The notes: generated by a model not told the origin, from the sequence alone. A stretch of 64,000 bases of DNA from Rhodobacterales bacterium LSUCC0387 (GCA_015689775.1 WVSR01000001.1:1489501-1553500), one strand, 5' to 3'; counted from the stretch's first letter, positions 18,093 through 27,003 are shown. Translations and numbers: made by a program.

Positions 18093-19203
18093 ACCGAAAC
18101 TTCGCATTGGCTTGATTGGATCGGGCTTTATGGGCAAAGCGCATGTGTTTGGCTTTGCCACCGCTGCGCGGGTGTTTGATTTGCCCTATGAGGTGGAATT
18201 ACACACGCTGGCCGATGTCACGCTTGCGGGGGCTCAGGCCGCGGCGGCTGGGTTTGGCTTTGCCCATGCCACGGATCGGTGGCAGGATTTAATCGAAAAC
18301 CCCGATATAGATGTGGTCGATATCACCGCGCCAAATGCGTTGCACAAAGAAATGGCCATGGCCGCGATTGCGGCGGGCAAGCATGTCTATTGCGAAAAGC
18401 CCTTGGCCCCCTTGGCGCCTGACGCAGAGGAGATGGCCACTGCGGCAGAGGCGGCAGGGATCAAAACCCAAGTTGGGTTCAATTACCTGTGCAACCCTAT
18501 CATGACGCTGGCCCGCGAGATGATTGCGGGCGGCGAATTGGGCGACATTCGCAGCTATCGCGGCGTGCATGCCGAGGATTATATGCGTGATGCAAGCGCG
18601 CCCTATTCCTTCCGTCATGATCCTGCGGGCGGCGGGGCCTTGGCCGATATTGGCAGCCATGCCTTGGCCACGGCGGAATATCTGTTGGGGCCCATTACCC
18701 GCATTATGGGGGATTGCGTCACCATGATTGACCACCGCAAGGATGCCGCGGGATCCACCCGCAAGATCGAGGTCGATGATGTCGGGCGTGCCTTTTTGCG
18801 GTTTGAGAATGGCGCAACAGGGTCGATTGAGGCCAATTGGGTCGCCACGGGCCGCAAGATGCAGCATGATTTCGAGGTCTATGGCAGCAAAGGCGCGCTC
18901 ATCTTTACGGGCGAGCGGTTCAACGAACTGCATTTCTACAACACTGATGACGCAACAGGCCGTCAAGGGTTTCGCAAAATCGAGGCCAGCCCAGATCACC
19001 CGCCCTATGGGCAATTCTGTGTCGCACCGGGCCATCAGATTGGCTTTAACGACCTCAAGGCGATTGAGATCGCAGGCTATCTTGATGCCATCGCAGATCG
19101 CGCGCCTGAACCTTTTAACTTCCGTGCGGGATTGCGCATTCAATATCTGGTTGAAACCATCCAAGCCTCGGCCAAATCCGAGACGTGGATCGCGACAGTC
19201 TGA
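18082..19203 (+). CDS. Gfo/Idh/MocA family dehydrogenase (inositol dehydrogenase-like)
   Basis: A 373-aa NAD(P)-dependent sugar or polyol dehydrogenase: N-terminal Rossmann motif GLIGSGFMGKAH (about 9-20), the family EKP motif in YCEKPLAPL (Lys is catalytic) and the DIGSHA substrate-region motif. It probably oxidises an inositol isomer to an inosose. ATG 18082 is inside the end of the previous gene, giving an 11-base overlap; an upstream in-frame start at 18046 is less likely. It resembles the dehydrogenase at 27069 more than the one at 29100. Confidence 0.87.
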   Translation: MAAKPKLRIGLIGSGFMGKAHVFGFATAARVFDLPYEVELHTLADVTLAGAQAAAAGFGFAHATDRWQDLIENPDIDVVDITAPNALHKEMAMAAIAAGKHVYCEKPLAPLAPDAEEMATAAEAAGIKTQVGFNYLCNPIMTLAREMIAGGELGDIRSYRGVHAEDYMRDASAPYSFRHDPAGGGALADIGSHALATAEYLLGPITRIMGDCVTMIDHRKDAAGSTRKIEVDDVGRAFLRFENGATGSIEANWVATGRKMQHDFEVYGSKGALIFTGERFNELHFYNTDDATGRQGFRKIEASPDHPPYGQFCVAPGHQIGFNDLKAIEIAGYLDAIADRAPEPFNFRAGLRIQYLVETIQASAKSETWIATV

Positions 19204-19214
19204 TCGGGGGCGTG

Positions 19215-20111
19215 ATGGACAACAACACCCCCCTCACCGATGCCCCGCCGCCTGATACCTATGAGGGGTTCATTCGCCTAATCCATGAACGTCACGGCGC
19301 GATGAGCAACACCTATCAGGCCATCGCGCTCTATCTGACGCAGAACCCCAATGATGTGGCGGTGCGCTCGGTCAATGCGATTGCCGAAAGCTGCGGGGTG
19401 CATGCCTCGAGTTTCGTGCGCTTTGCGCAGGCCTTGGGGTATAAAGGGTTTCGGGATGTGCAGGCCCTGTTCCAACAACGCCTAGAGACGGCTGCGCCTG
19501 GATTTGGGGCGCGGGTGCAATCCTTGCGTGATGGCATGGCCGCGCGCGATGATATCTCGGAAATCGGGTTCCTGCGCGAGATGATCGTGCAAGACATTGC
19601 TTCGCTCGAAGGTCTGGTTGATGAGATTTCAGGCGTTGATATGGCCGCCGCCGCCAAGCTGATGGAGCGGGCCGAAACCATTTATTTGGTCGGACAAAAT
19701 CGTTCTTCGCCCGTGGTTTTGCTGATGCGCTATCTGCTGACCATGATTGGCAAACGCTGCATCCTTCTGGATGCCAGCGGCGGCCTTGCCACCCATATGG
19801 CGCGCAGTATGGGGCCGCGGGACGTGCTGTTTGCTGTATCCTTTCGCTACTACGCCAATGAGGTTGTGCAGATTGTCGATCAGGCCGCCTCAGTGGGGCA
19901 TGATGTGATTGCCATTTCCGACACGACCCTATCGCCCCTCGCAAAATCGGCAAAGATCCTGTTCGCCGTGCCTGAATACCAGCAAAGCCTCTCGCGCTCC
20001 TTGGCCGCGCCCATGTGCGTGGCGCAGGCTTTGGTCGTGGCGACAGCGGCGCGCTTACAAAAGGGGGCAGAGGCACCGCTGATCCCCCATGTAACCCAAA
20101 AAGACACTTGA
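19215..20111 (+). CDS. RpiR/MurR family transcriptional regulator (IolR-like)
   Basis: A 298-aa regulator with an N-terminal HTH of the RpiR type (VRSVNAIAESCGVHASSFVRFAQ, about 45-66 of the shortened protein) and a C-terminal SIS domain that senses phosphorylated sugars (YLVGQNRSSPV, then a serine-rich pocket). In rhizobia the iol genes are controlled by an RpiR-family IolR, so by position this is the likely iol regulator. ATG 19215 is preferred over 19185. It lies directly upstream of iolC in the plus-strand operon. The palindromes at 16165 and 26988 are candidate binding sites. Confidence 0.85.
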   Translation: MDNNTPLTDAPPPDTYEGFIRLIHERHGAMSNTYQAIALYLTQNPNDVAVRSVNAIAESCGVHASSFVRFAQALGYKGFRDVQALFQQRLETAAPGFGARVQSLRDGMAARDDISEIGFLREMIVQDIASLEGLVDEISGVDMAAAAKLMERAETIYLVGQNRSSPVVLLMRYLLTMIGKRCILLDASGGLATHMARSMGPRDVLFAVSFRYYANEVVQIVDQAASVGHDVIAISDTTLSPLAKSAKILFAVPEYQQSLSRSLAAPMCVAQALVVATAARLQKGAEAPLIPHVTQKDT

Positions 20112-20139
20112 ACCCCGACTTCTAAAGGAAAGATCCGCA

Positions 20140-22053
20140 ATGAGCGTGAAAAAAGACCTTGATGTCATCACAATTGGCCGCGCTTCGGTTGACCTTTACG
20201 GCGCCCAAATCGGTGGCCGCTTGGAGGATATGCGCAGCTTTGACAAATATATTGGCGGCTCACCCACCAATATGGCCGCAGGCACAGCGCGTTTGGGGCT
20301 GAAATCTGGCCTTATCACGGGTGTGGGTGACGAGCATATGGGGCGCTTTATTCGTGAAGAACTGACCCGCGAAGGGGTCAATATCGAGGGCATCAAAGTC
20401 GATCTCGATCGCCTGACCGCATTGGTGCTGTTGGGGATCCGTGATCAAGAACGCTTTCCCTTGATTTTTTACCGCGAGAATTGCGCCGATATGGGGCTGT
20501 GCGAAGACGATATCGACCCCGCCTATATCGCGCGCGCCCGCGCAGTTGTGGCAACAGGCACGCATCTCAGCCACCCGCAGACCGAAGCCGCGGTATTGAA
20601 AGCCTTGCGCTTAGCCCGCGAGGGAGGTGCCCGCACCGCCCTTGATATTGATTATCGCCCGAACCTCTGGGGCGTGGCAGGGCATGGCGATGGTGAAAGC
20701 CGCTTTGTGGAAAGCGCGGCCGTTACGGCCAAACTGCAATCAACCTTGCATCTCTTTGACCTAATCGTGGGCACAGAGGAAGAATTTCACATTGCAGGCG
20801 GCAGCACCGATACGCTAACGGCGCTGCGGGCCGTGCGAGCAGTCAGTGGTGCCACATTGGTGTGCAAACGCGGGGCCGCAGGGGCCGTGGCAATCACAGG
20901 CGAGATCCCTGCAAGCCTTGATGACGGGATCGCAGGTCAGGGTTTTCCGATTGAGGTGTTCAACGTGCTTGGCGCGGGGGACGGGTTTATGTCAGGCCTT
21001 ATCAAAGGGTGGCTTGATTGCCCCGCGGGTGAGATTGATTGGGCGACCGCACTAAAATACGCCAATGCCTGCGGCGCATTTGCAGTGTCTCGTCATGGCT
21101 GCACCCCCGCCTATCCGTCATGTGAGGAACTGCAATTCTTCCTTGCACGCGGGATCACGCGGCCCGACTTGCGCAATGACGGGCCGTTAGAGCAGGTTCA
21201 TTGGGCCACCAATCGGGGGCCAGATTTACCCGATATGCACATCTTTGCTTTTGACCATCGTACGCAACTTGAAGAGATGGAGGGGGCAAACCCCGCCAAG
21301 ATTGATGCGTTCAAAGAGCTATGCCTTCAGGCGGCGCGCGTTGTGGCGGATGATCGGGCGGGATATGGCATTTTATGCGACAACCGATTGGGTCGCTCTG
21401 CCTTGCAAGCGGCATCTGACAGCCCGCTTTGGATTGGCCGCCCTGTGGAATGGCCGGGCTCCTGCCCCTTGGTGCTTGAACCTGAACTTGGCCCTGATTT
21501 CGGCGGGCTTAAGGAGTGGCCGCGCAATCACGTGGTGAAATGCCTGTGCTTTTGCCATCCCCAAGATGACGATGCACTGTGGGGAAACCAGATCGACACC
21601 GTCAGCCGCCTCTTTGCGGCGACCCGCCGCAATGGGTTGGAATTCTTGCTTGAGGTAATCTCTTCAAAACGCGGCGCAGTAGATCAGACAACCACCCCCG
21701 CCGTGATCCAACGCTTTTACGATACAGGCATCTTTCCCGATTGGTGGAAATTGGAACCCTTTGCCGATGACGCCTCATGGGGCGCTGTGACCCAAACAAT
21801 CACAGCAAACGATGAACATACGCGGGGTATTTTGGTTTTGGGCCTTGATGCCCCAGCCGATGATTTGGCCGCAAGTTTCGCCTTCGCCGCCCGTCAGCCC
21901 TTGGTCAAAGGGTTTGCAGTGGGGCGCACAATTTTTGGCGATGCAGCCCGCGCGTGGCTTACGGGGCAAATCAGCGATGCGCAGGCAATTTCGCAAATGG
22001 CAGATCGCTATCGCAGCCTTTCGGCGCTGTGGGATCAGGCCCGAAAAGGGTGA
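20140..22053 (+). CDS. iolC: Bifunctional 5-dehydro-2-deoxygluconokinase / aldolase-like fusion
   Basis: A 637-aa protein. Residues 1 to about 320 form a PfkB/ribokinase-type kinase (GGSPTNMAAGTARLG near 44-58; catalytic GAGDGF near 278-283). The rest is a DUF2090 domain (begins near MHIFAFDHRTQLEEM) predicted to be an aldolase-like TIM barrel. IolC phosphorylates 5-dehydro-2-deoxy-D-gluconate; the fused domain probably cleaves the product to dihydroxyacetone phosphate and malonate semialdehyde. This fusion is frequent in alphaproteobacteria. RBS AAAGGAAA precedes the ATG. A separate class II aldolase for the same step is at 24281. Confidence 0.93.
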   Translation: MSVKKDLDVITIGRASVDLYGAQIGGRLEDMRSFDKYIGGSPTNMAAGTARLGLKSGLITGVGDEHMGRFIREELTREGVNIEGIKVDLDRLTALVLLGIRDQERFPLIFYRENCADMGLCEDDIDPAYIARARAVVATGTHLSHPQTEAAVLKALRLAREGGARTALDIDYRPNLWGVAGHGDGESRFVESAAVTAKLQSTLHLFDLIVGTEEEFHIAGGSTDTLTALRAVRAVSGATLVCKRGAAGAVAITGEIPASLDDGIAGQGFPIEVFNVLGAGDGFMSGLIKGWLDCPAGEIDWATALKYANACGAFAVSRHGCTPAYPSCEELQFFLARGITRPDLRNDGPLEQVHWATNRGPDLPDMHIFAFDHRTQLEEMEGANPAKIDAFKELCLQAARVVADDRAGYGILCDNRLGRSALQAASDSPLWIGRPVEWPGSCPLVLEPELGPDFGGLKEWPRNHVVKCLCFCHPQDDDALWGNQIDTVSRLFAATRRNGLEFLLEVISSKRGAVDQTTTPAVIQRFYDTGIFPDWWKLEPFADDASWGAVTQTITANDEHTRGILVLGLDAPADDLAASFAFAARQPLVKGFAVGRTIFGDAARAWLTGQISDAQAISQMADRYRSLSALWDQARKG

Positions 22054-22056
22054 GAG

Positions 22057-22257
22057 ATGGCGGCGCATAAAACCCTTGCTGATCCCATTTTCAACCCGCT
22101 GTGGCGGCGGGTGGCCTTGACCATATTTCTCTACCTCTGGACAGGGGTCGAGATTTGGAACCAAACCTATGGGTGGGCCGCATTCATCGCGGCCATCGCG
22201 GTCTATTGCGGATGGAATTTCTTTGTCCTGTGGGAAGATGTCTCACGCAAGGAGTAA
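22057..22257 (+). CDS. Small two-helix membrane protein in iolC operon
   Basis: A 66-aa protein with two hydrophobic segments (VALTIFLYLWTGVEIW and WAAFIAAIAVYCGWNFFVLW) and a short basic/acidic tail. It starts three bases after the iolC stop (an in-frame TGA-GAG-ATG arrangement), ends at the operon-end hairpin, and uses the same codon style as its neighbours, so I believe it is real. The pattern (DPIFNPLWRR, then W-rich helices) resembles DUF3329-type small membrane proteins; this is a memory-based resemblance only. Function unknown. Confidence 0.7.
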   Translation: MAAHKTLADPIFNPLWRRVALTIFLYLWTGVEIWNQTYGWAAFIAAIAVYCGWNFFVLWEDVSRKE

Positions 22258-22277
22258 GGGCGGCAAATGTGCCGCCC
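22258..22277 (+). terminator. Hairpin between convergent iolC operon and SDR gene
   Basis: An 8-bp stem GGGCGGCA / TGCCGCCC with an AATG loop immediately follows the small membrane protein stop and lies 10 bases from the stop of the opposing SDR gene. The plus-strand sequence after it is T-rich but without a strict T-run. A terminator serving the convergent pair is the simplest reading. Confidence 0.6.
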
Positions 22278-22287
22278 CCTTGGTTTC

Positions 22288-23058
22288 TTAGATTGATCCA
22301 GCTTCGACCATGTAATTATTTGCGGTGCACATGGCAGCATCGTCAGAGGCCAAGAACAAAACCATCCGCGCGAGATAAACGGGTTCGATCTCATCGGGCA
22401 GACATTGACGATCAAGCGCCTCTTTCAAGGCCTCAGGCGTCACCCAAAGCTGTTTTTGCCGCTCTGTCATCACCCAGCCCGGAACGACCGTATTTACCCG
22501 AATGCGGTGATCCCCCAAATCGCGTGCCATTGTGCGGGTCAGGCCGTGCACGGCCGATTTGGAACTGGTATAGGCGGGCATATCGCCGCTGGCCTGCATC
22601 CAAGAGTTGGACCCAAAATTGATGATCGAGCCACCACCCGCCTCAATCATCGCGGGCGCTACGGCCTGAATGGCGAAAAACATATGACGCAGGTTCGTTG
22701 CATATCGCTCGTCCCAATAATCTGGTTCGACTGTCCGCCAATCATGACGATCATCACGGGCGGCGTTATTCACCAAAACATGTGCAGGCCCGCAGGCCTC
22801 GGCCAATTTTTTGAAGGCTGTTCGCAATGCCGAAATATCGCGCAGGTCACATTGCTCGAAATGCACAGTATCGCCCAATTCGGCGGCCAAGGCCGCACCG
22901 CCCTTGGCATCAATATCGACAAAACCAACGCGGCTGCCTTGCGCCGCAAAAGCCTTGACGATTTCCGCGCCAATCCCAGATGCACCGCCCGTAACAAAGA
23001 CGGATTTATCCTTTAGGCTCGGATATATGGCGAATTGTGATTGATCAATTTGACCCAT
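22288..23058 (-). CDS. SDR family oxidoreductase
   Basis: A 256-aa short-chain dehydrogenase: TGGASGIG nucleotide motif, NNAA, catalytic YTSSK. The C-terminal end (ANNYMVEAGSI) keeps the usual V-D/E-x-G-x pattern. The frame opens at 23097, but ATG 23058 follows AAAGGAGGGG at good distance. It is divergent from the desaturase-like gene with a large inverted repeat between them. Proteins like this in sugar clusters oxidise aldoses or deoxy-sugars; the substrate here is unknown. Confidence 0.86.
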   Translation of the reverse strand: MGQIDQSQFAIYPSLKDKSVFVTGGASGIGAEIVKAFAAQGSRVGFVDIDAKGGAALAAELGDTVHFEQCDLRDISALRTAFKKLAEACGPAHVLVNNAARDDRHDWRTVEPDYWDERYATNLRHMFFAIQAVAPAMIEAGGGSIINFGSNSWMQASGDMPAYTSSKSAVHGLTRTMARDLGDHRIRVNTVVPGWVMTERQKQLWVTPEALKEALDRQCLPDEIEPVYLARMVLFLASDDAAMCTANNYMVEAGSI

Positions 23059-23101
23059 GGGTCTGCCCCTCCTTTGGCAATGCCTCTTTTCGCGCAAAAC
23101 C

Positions 23102-23141
23102 TAACCGCTGCCCCTTTGGGCGGCAAGGCGCAAAGCGGTTA
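23102..23141. promoter_or_regulatory. Inverted repeat in SDR / desaturase divergent promoter
   Basis: TAACCGCT (23102-23109) and AGCGGTTA (23134-23141) are perfect 8-bp inverted repeats separated by 24 bases. The spacer contains a second small dyad (GCCC-CTTT-GGGC). The position in the gap between two divergent genes suggests an operator or a looped binding site. No matching copy was noticed elsewhere in the window. Confidence 0.4.
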
Positions 23142-23213
23142 ATCGTGGAAAGGATTGACAGAAATGAGTGGCAATGGTTGCATCTGTAAAGGCGTGCATA
23201 AGGGAGGATGCCC

Positions 23214-24284
23214 GTGAACAAGATCACCCGAGATTACAGCCTGCTTGGCGCATCTGCGGTCGAGGCAGAGGAAAAGGGTCTGGCTGCTGCGCAGTGGTAT
23301 CACTCGGATATCCCGCGCGAGGATATGCGCCGCCTGATGCAGCGCAAAGATGGACCTGCCATTCGTGATACGATCCTTTATTTCGCGGTCTTGATCGCCT
23401 TTGCCACGGGCGGGATCATGCTGTGGGGGTCATGGTGGTCAGCGCCATTTTGGGTGATCTATGCCACATTTTACACCGCAGGCGCAGATAGCCGCTGGCA
23501 CGAGGCAGGTCATCGCACGGCGTTCGTGACCCCTTGGATGAATGCCGTGGTCTATCACATCGCTTGCTTCATGCTGTTCCGTAATCCCGTCTTGTGGCGA
23601 TGGAGCCATTCCCGCCACCACACCGACACGATCATCGTGGGCCGTGATCCCGAAATTATAACCATGCGCCCGCCGCAAATATTTAAGGTTCTATGGCTCT
23701 TTATTGGCAGCCATACATGGGATGGGTTCAAGGCCACGTTCCGCCACGCCCTTTATGGGCTGAACAATGAAGAACGCAGTTTCACCCCTGACCGCTATTG
23801 GAAAAAAGCGCAGGTGATTGCGCAGATTTGGCTTGCGATCTGCGCCGTGGTTTTGGCATTGGTGCCGATCACGGGGTCGATCTTGCCGTTGATGTTGGTG
23901 GGCGTTGGCCCTGCCCTCTTGGGCTCATGGCATCTGATCATGACGGGCTTACTACAGCATACAGGCATGGCCGATAACGTGCTGGATCACCGTCTCAATT
24001 CCCGTAGCGTTTACATGAACCCCATCAGCCGTTTCATCTATTGGAACATGAATTACCATGTCGAACATCATATGTTCCCCATGGTGCCCTATCACAATCT
24101 GCCCGCCCTGCATGAGGTGATCAAACATGATCTGCCGCCTGCAAATCGTGGCTTTGTCGATGGGCTGCGCGAGGTGGCGCATGCGCTGAAAATGCAGTTG
24201 AGTGACCCCGAATATCGGATTGAGAAAACCTTACCCCCAACCGCAAAACCCTATCAGGCGCATCTGCACGATCTGGAGGTTTAG
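23214..24284 (+). CDS. Fatty acid desaturase-fold protein, MocD-like
   Basis: A membrane diiron protein of about 356 aa with the three histidine boxes of the desaturase/hydroxylase family: HEAGH, HSRHH and HVEHH, between hydrophobic segments. The annotated ATG at 23208 abuts AGGGAGG directly, whereas GTG 23214 is six bases from it, so GTG is the likelier start. In rhizobial rhizopine catabolism MocD belongs to this family and works with a ferredoxin and its reductase in O-demethylation. The position inside an inositol cluster suggests a similar oxidation or demethylation of an inositol derivative rather than lipid desaturation (inference). No ferredoxin genes are in the window. The stop overlaps the convergent aldolase stop. 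Confidence 0.82.
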   Translation: MNKITRDYSLLGASAVEAEEKGLAAAQWYHSDIPREDMRRLMQRKDGPAIRDTILYFAVLIAFATGGIMLWGSWWSAPFWVIYATFYTAGADSRWHEAGHRTAFVTPWMNAVVYHIACFMLFRNPVLWRWSHSRHHTDTIIVGRDPEIITMRPPQIFKVLWLFIGSHTWDGFKATFRHALYGLNNEERSFTPDRYWKKAQVIAQIWLAICAVVLALVPITGSILPLMLVGVGPALLGSWHLIMTGLLQHTGMADNVLDHRLNSRSVYMNPISRFIYWNMNYHVEHHMFPMVPYHNLPALHEVIKHDLPPANRGFVDGLREVAHALKMQLSDPEYRIEKTLPPTAKPYQAHLHDLEV

Positions 24285-25108
24285 GGTTTCAGCGCGCGCA
24301 AAATGGGGCGGGTCAGTGCGACCAAGGCTTCCTCGGTTTGGCCAAGGATTTTAATACGGTCAAATTCAGCGGGCTGCTCTGACATCACATGCGACAAGGC
24401 CGCACCAAACCCCATGCGCAATTCGGTTCCGATGTTGAATTTACAAATCTTAGACATGCGCGCCAAATCTTGACGCTCTGACACAGGCACGCCTGAGCCG
24501 CCATGAATAACCAGTGGAATGTCACAAAGCGCCTCAATCGCAGCAAGGCGGTTGCGATCCAGACCTTGGTGCTTTTCTTGTTGCAAATGCACATTACCGA
24601 TGGAAATCGCCATTGCATCTATGCCCGCTTCTTGGGCAAATCGGGCAGCCCCCTCAGGGTCTGTGCCCCGCGATTTTGCCCCATCCGCATAGCCGACATA
24701 CCCAATCTCACCTTCACACGAGACACCCGCCGCATGGGCCATCTCGGCGATTTCGGCGGTGCGGGCAATGTTTTGCGACAGGGGCAACGCCGAGCCATCA
24801 AACATCACCGAGGAAAACCCTGCCGCTATTGCTGCGGCGCAATCCTCAAGTGATGTGCCGTGATCCAAATGACTGACCACGGGCACCGAAACGCTTTCGG
24901 CCAATTCACCAAACATCGCCCCCCAAACCGAAATCGGCATATGCGCCCGCGCGCCCGGGCCCGCCTGCAAAATGATGGGCAGCCCTTCTAATTCAGCGGC
25001 GCGCGTATAGGCGCGCGCGTCTTCCCACCCCAAACAGACCACCCCTGCCACCGCATAACCTTGGGCCAAGGCAGGGGTCAGGACATCGATGAGGGTCGCG
25101 CGGGTCAT
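24281..25108 (-). CDS. iolJ: Class II fructose-bisphosphate aldolase family protein (IolJ-like)
   Basis: A 275-aa zinc-dependent aldolase: metal-binding HLDHG, GEIGYVGYADG and IHGGSGV motifs of the FbaA/GatY/IolJ family. In an iol operon the expected reaction is cleavage of 6-phospho-5-dehydro-2-deoxygluconate to dihydroxyacetone phosphate and malonate semialdehyde. The start codon overlaps the iolB stop (ATGA). Because iolC already carries a fused aldolase-like domain, the cluster appears to have two enzymes for this step, or this one has a different substrate. Confidence 0.82.
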   Translation of the reverse strand: MTRATLIDVLTPALAQGYAVAGVVCLGWEDARAYTRAAELEGLPIILQAGPGARAHMPISVWGAMFGELAESVSVPVVSHLDHGTSLEDCAAAIAAGFSSVMFDGSALPLSQNIARTAEIAEMAHAAGVSCEGEIGYVGYADGAKSRGTDPEGAARFAQEAGIDAMAISIGNVHLQQEKHQGLDRNRLAAIEALCDIPLVIHGGSGVPVSERQDLARMSKICKFNIGTELRMGFGAALSHVMSEQPAEFDRIKILGQTEEALVALTRPILRALKP

Positions 25109-25962
25109 TTAAACTTGGCCACCATATCCAAAATGCCCGGGATCGTGTGGATCTGTTCGGCATGGGTTGGTTGGAAATATTGTTTGAGCGAGCGTTGGCT
25201 CAGCCCGCCTAGAATGGTGAAGTAATACATCTCATAGCCCGGCAGCGCGGCGCAAGGGTGATAGCCACTATCAAGCAAAATGGTCGAGCCATCCATGATA
25301 TGATAGGCTTCGCCCACCTCATTATCGACCCGTTGCAACATTTGCACACCCGACCCGTAATTCGGGCGGAAGCGGAAATTATAGGTTTCATCGTGACGGG
25401 TTTCGATGATCTCGCCCGCGTCATCTGTTCTATCCGTGTCATGTTTGTGACTAGGAAAGCCTGACCATCCCCCTGCCCCTACAGTGAACAATTCCGAAAC
25501 CAAGAGCCGCCCCACCTTATCCGCGTATTTAGTGCCGAGGATATGTTTGATCTTGCGATGCGTTTTGGTCTCATCCGATCCGTATTGGATCACATCTAAT
25601 TCTGCTTCGCGCACATCAAACGGCTCCAATACCTTGTCATATTTGGCCCCCGCAATGAAGGTTTCGGTCGTGTCACTAACACATGTAATCCGCACCCGCG
25701 CGCCCACGGGAACATAAACCCCCTCAGGTTCGCCATCCCAAACATCGACCCCGCGATTGCCAAGGCGGGGATAGGACGCGCCATCGACATCCACATCAAC
25801 ACTGCCCGTAGCGGGCACGATGCAGGTCTCATATCCCGCAACCTGATAGTCGAACACCTCGCCCTTTTTCAGCTTAACGATGTTGAAATAATTCAGCGGC
25901 ACCAAATCGTGATCTACGTCAACGATGGGTTTATTTTGGTTGTCATGGGGTGGGATATGCAT
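25105..25962 (-). CDS. iolB: 5-deoxy-glucuronate isomerase
   Basis: A 285-aa bicupin enzyme that isomerises 5-deoxy-glucuronate to 5-dehydro-2-deoxygluconate, the IolC substrate. Family features include FPSHKHD (metal-binding histidines) and the run near YHPCAALPGYEMYYFTILGG. A strong RBS (AGGAGGGG) precedes the ATG. It lies between the PfkB kinase gene (12 bases upstream) and iolJ (overlapping), giving a three-gene minus-strand operon. Confidence 0.92.
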   Translation of the reverse strand: MHIPPHDNQNKPIVDVDHDLVPLNYFNIVKLKKGEVFDYQVAGYETCIVPATGSVDVDVDGASYPRLGNRGVDVWDGEPEGVYVPVGARVRITCVSDTTETFIAGAKYDKVLEPFDVREAELDVIQYGSDETKTHRKIKHILGTKYADKVGRLLVSELFTVGAGGWSGFPSHKHDTDRTDDAGEIIETRHDETYNFRFRPNYGSGVQMLQRVDNEVGEAYHIMDGSTILLDSGYHPCAALPGYEMYYFTILGGLSQRSLKQYFQPTHAEQIHTIPGILDMVAKFK

Positions 25963-25974
25963 CGTGCCCCTCCT

Positions 25975-26952
25975 TTACTGATGAATTACAATGAATTGGG
26001 ATAGGGTCGCGCGGTCGGGCATGGCCCCCGCACAACCTGGATGCGAGACGGTGATGGCCGCAGCAGCGGCACCTTGATCCACGGCATCGGCAAGGCTTGC
26101 ACCATTGGCCAAGGCCGCAAGGGTTGCGGCCATAAAGCTATCCCCCGCCCCAACAGGCTTGAGCGGCGTGGCGGGATAGGTACCTGTGCGAAATTCCTGA
26201 TCCCCCGTCATGGTGATCGCGCCTTCGGCCCCCATTTTGTAAATTACCAATTTGCCCCGCGCGGCCAAGCCCCGTGCCGCGTCAAGACCGCGCTCATAGG
26301 CGCCTGCCATAAATCCGAATTCCTCGTCATTGCCGACAATCATCGCCGATGCGTCTGCCGCACGGGTCAGAACATCGGCTGCAACTTCGGGCGAGGGCCA
26401 AGAATAAGGCCGATAATCAATATCAAATATAATCGGCACACCCGCTTTTTCAGCCAAAGCAAAAGCGGCAAAGGTGGCACTGCGCGAAGGTTCCGCTGCG
26501 AAAACCGTGCCTGCGGTGACAAGCGCGCCAAAGCGGCCATAGTCAATATCGGAAACATCCTCAGGTGTGACCTGAAAATCGACTGCATTGTTGCGATAGA
26601 TGCAGACCTGAAAATCCTCCATCACCGATTCATAAACCGCCAAGGAGGAGCGGTATTCCCCCGCTAGAGTGCGGATATGCCCCACATCCACGCCATACTG
26701 GATCAGCTTGTTTCGGATAAACCGCCCCACCGTGTCATCGCTGAGCGAAGTCACAAGCGCGGCTTTCATCCCCAATTTACAGAGGCCTGCACAAATATTC
26801 GCAGACGACCCGCCAAGATCGGCCCGAAAATTTTCGCCGAATTCGGCCTTTACCCCAATCGGATCGGCATAGAGATCCATGCCCGCGCGGCCAAAAACCA
26901 CGAAACTGCCTTTTGCGATCCCATTGTGTAATTGCGCAGATACTTTGGACAC
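25975..26952 (-). CDS. PfkB family kinase, second IolC-like
   Basis: A 325-aa ribokinase-superfamily kinase with GGSSANICAGLCKLG near residue 47 and catalytic GAGDSF near residue 268. The N-terminal part (GRAGMDLYADPIG) is closer to 5-dehydro-2-deoxygluconokinases than to ribokinases. Unlike the IolC at 20140 it has no fused aldolase domain. The start is GTG with GGGGGT upstream. It heads the operon with iolB and iolJ. It may phosphorylate the same intermediate or a related keto-acid from another inositol isomer. Confidence 0.85.
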   Translation of the reverse strand: MSKVSAQLHNGIAKGSFVVFGRAGMDLYADPIGVKAEFGENFRADLGGSSANICAGLCKLGMKAALVTSLSDDTVGRFIRNKLIQYGVDVGHIRTLAGEYRSSLAVYESVMEDFQVCIYRNNAVDFQVTPEDVSDIDYGRFGALVTAGTVFAAEPSRSATFAAFALAEKAGVPIIFDIDYRPYSWPSPEVAADVLTRAADASAMIVGNDEEFGFMAGAYERGLDAARGLAARGKLVIYKMGAEGAITMTGDQEFRTGTYPATPLKPVGAGDSFMAATLAALANGASLADAVDQGAAAAAITVSHPGCAGAMPDRATLSQFIVIHQ

Positions 26953-26987
26953 TGACCCCCGCCCCTCATTCGTGACCTTGCTTGCAC

Positions 26988-27003
26988 TGCAATCGTGCTT
27001 GCA
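26988..27003. promoter_or_regulatory. Candidate operator TGCAA-N6-TTGCA
   Basis: TGCAATCGTGCTTGCA lies in the 116-base gap between the divergent kinase-iolB-iolJ and Gfo/Idh operons. It shares the TGCAA-N6-TTGCA architecture with the palindrome overlapping the iolD promoters (16165-16180), suggesting a common iol regulator. Its inner bases are not symmetric, so it could also be chance. Confidence 0.4.

Noticed and set aside
23208-23213. ATG 23208 as start of the MocD-like gene
   Set aside because: The AGGGAGG would touch this ATG directly; GTG 23214 has the correct spacing.
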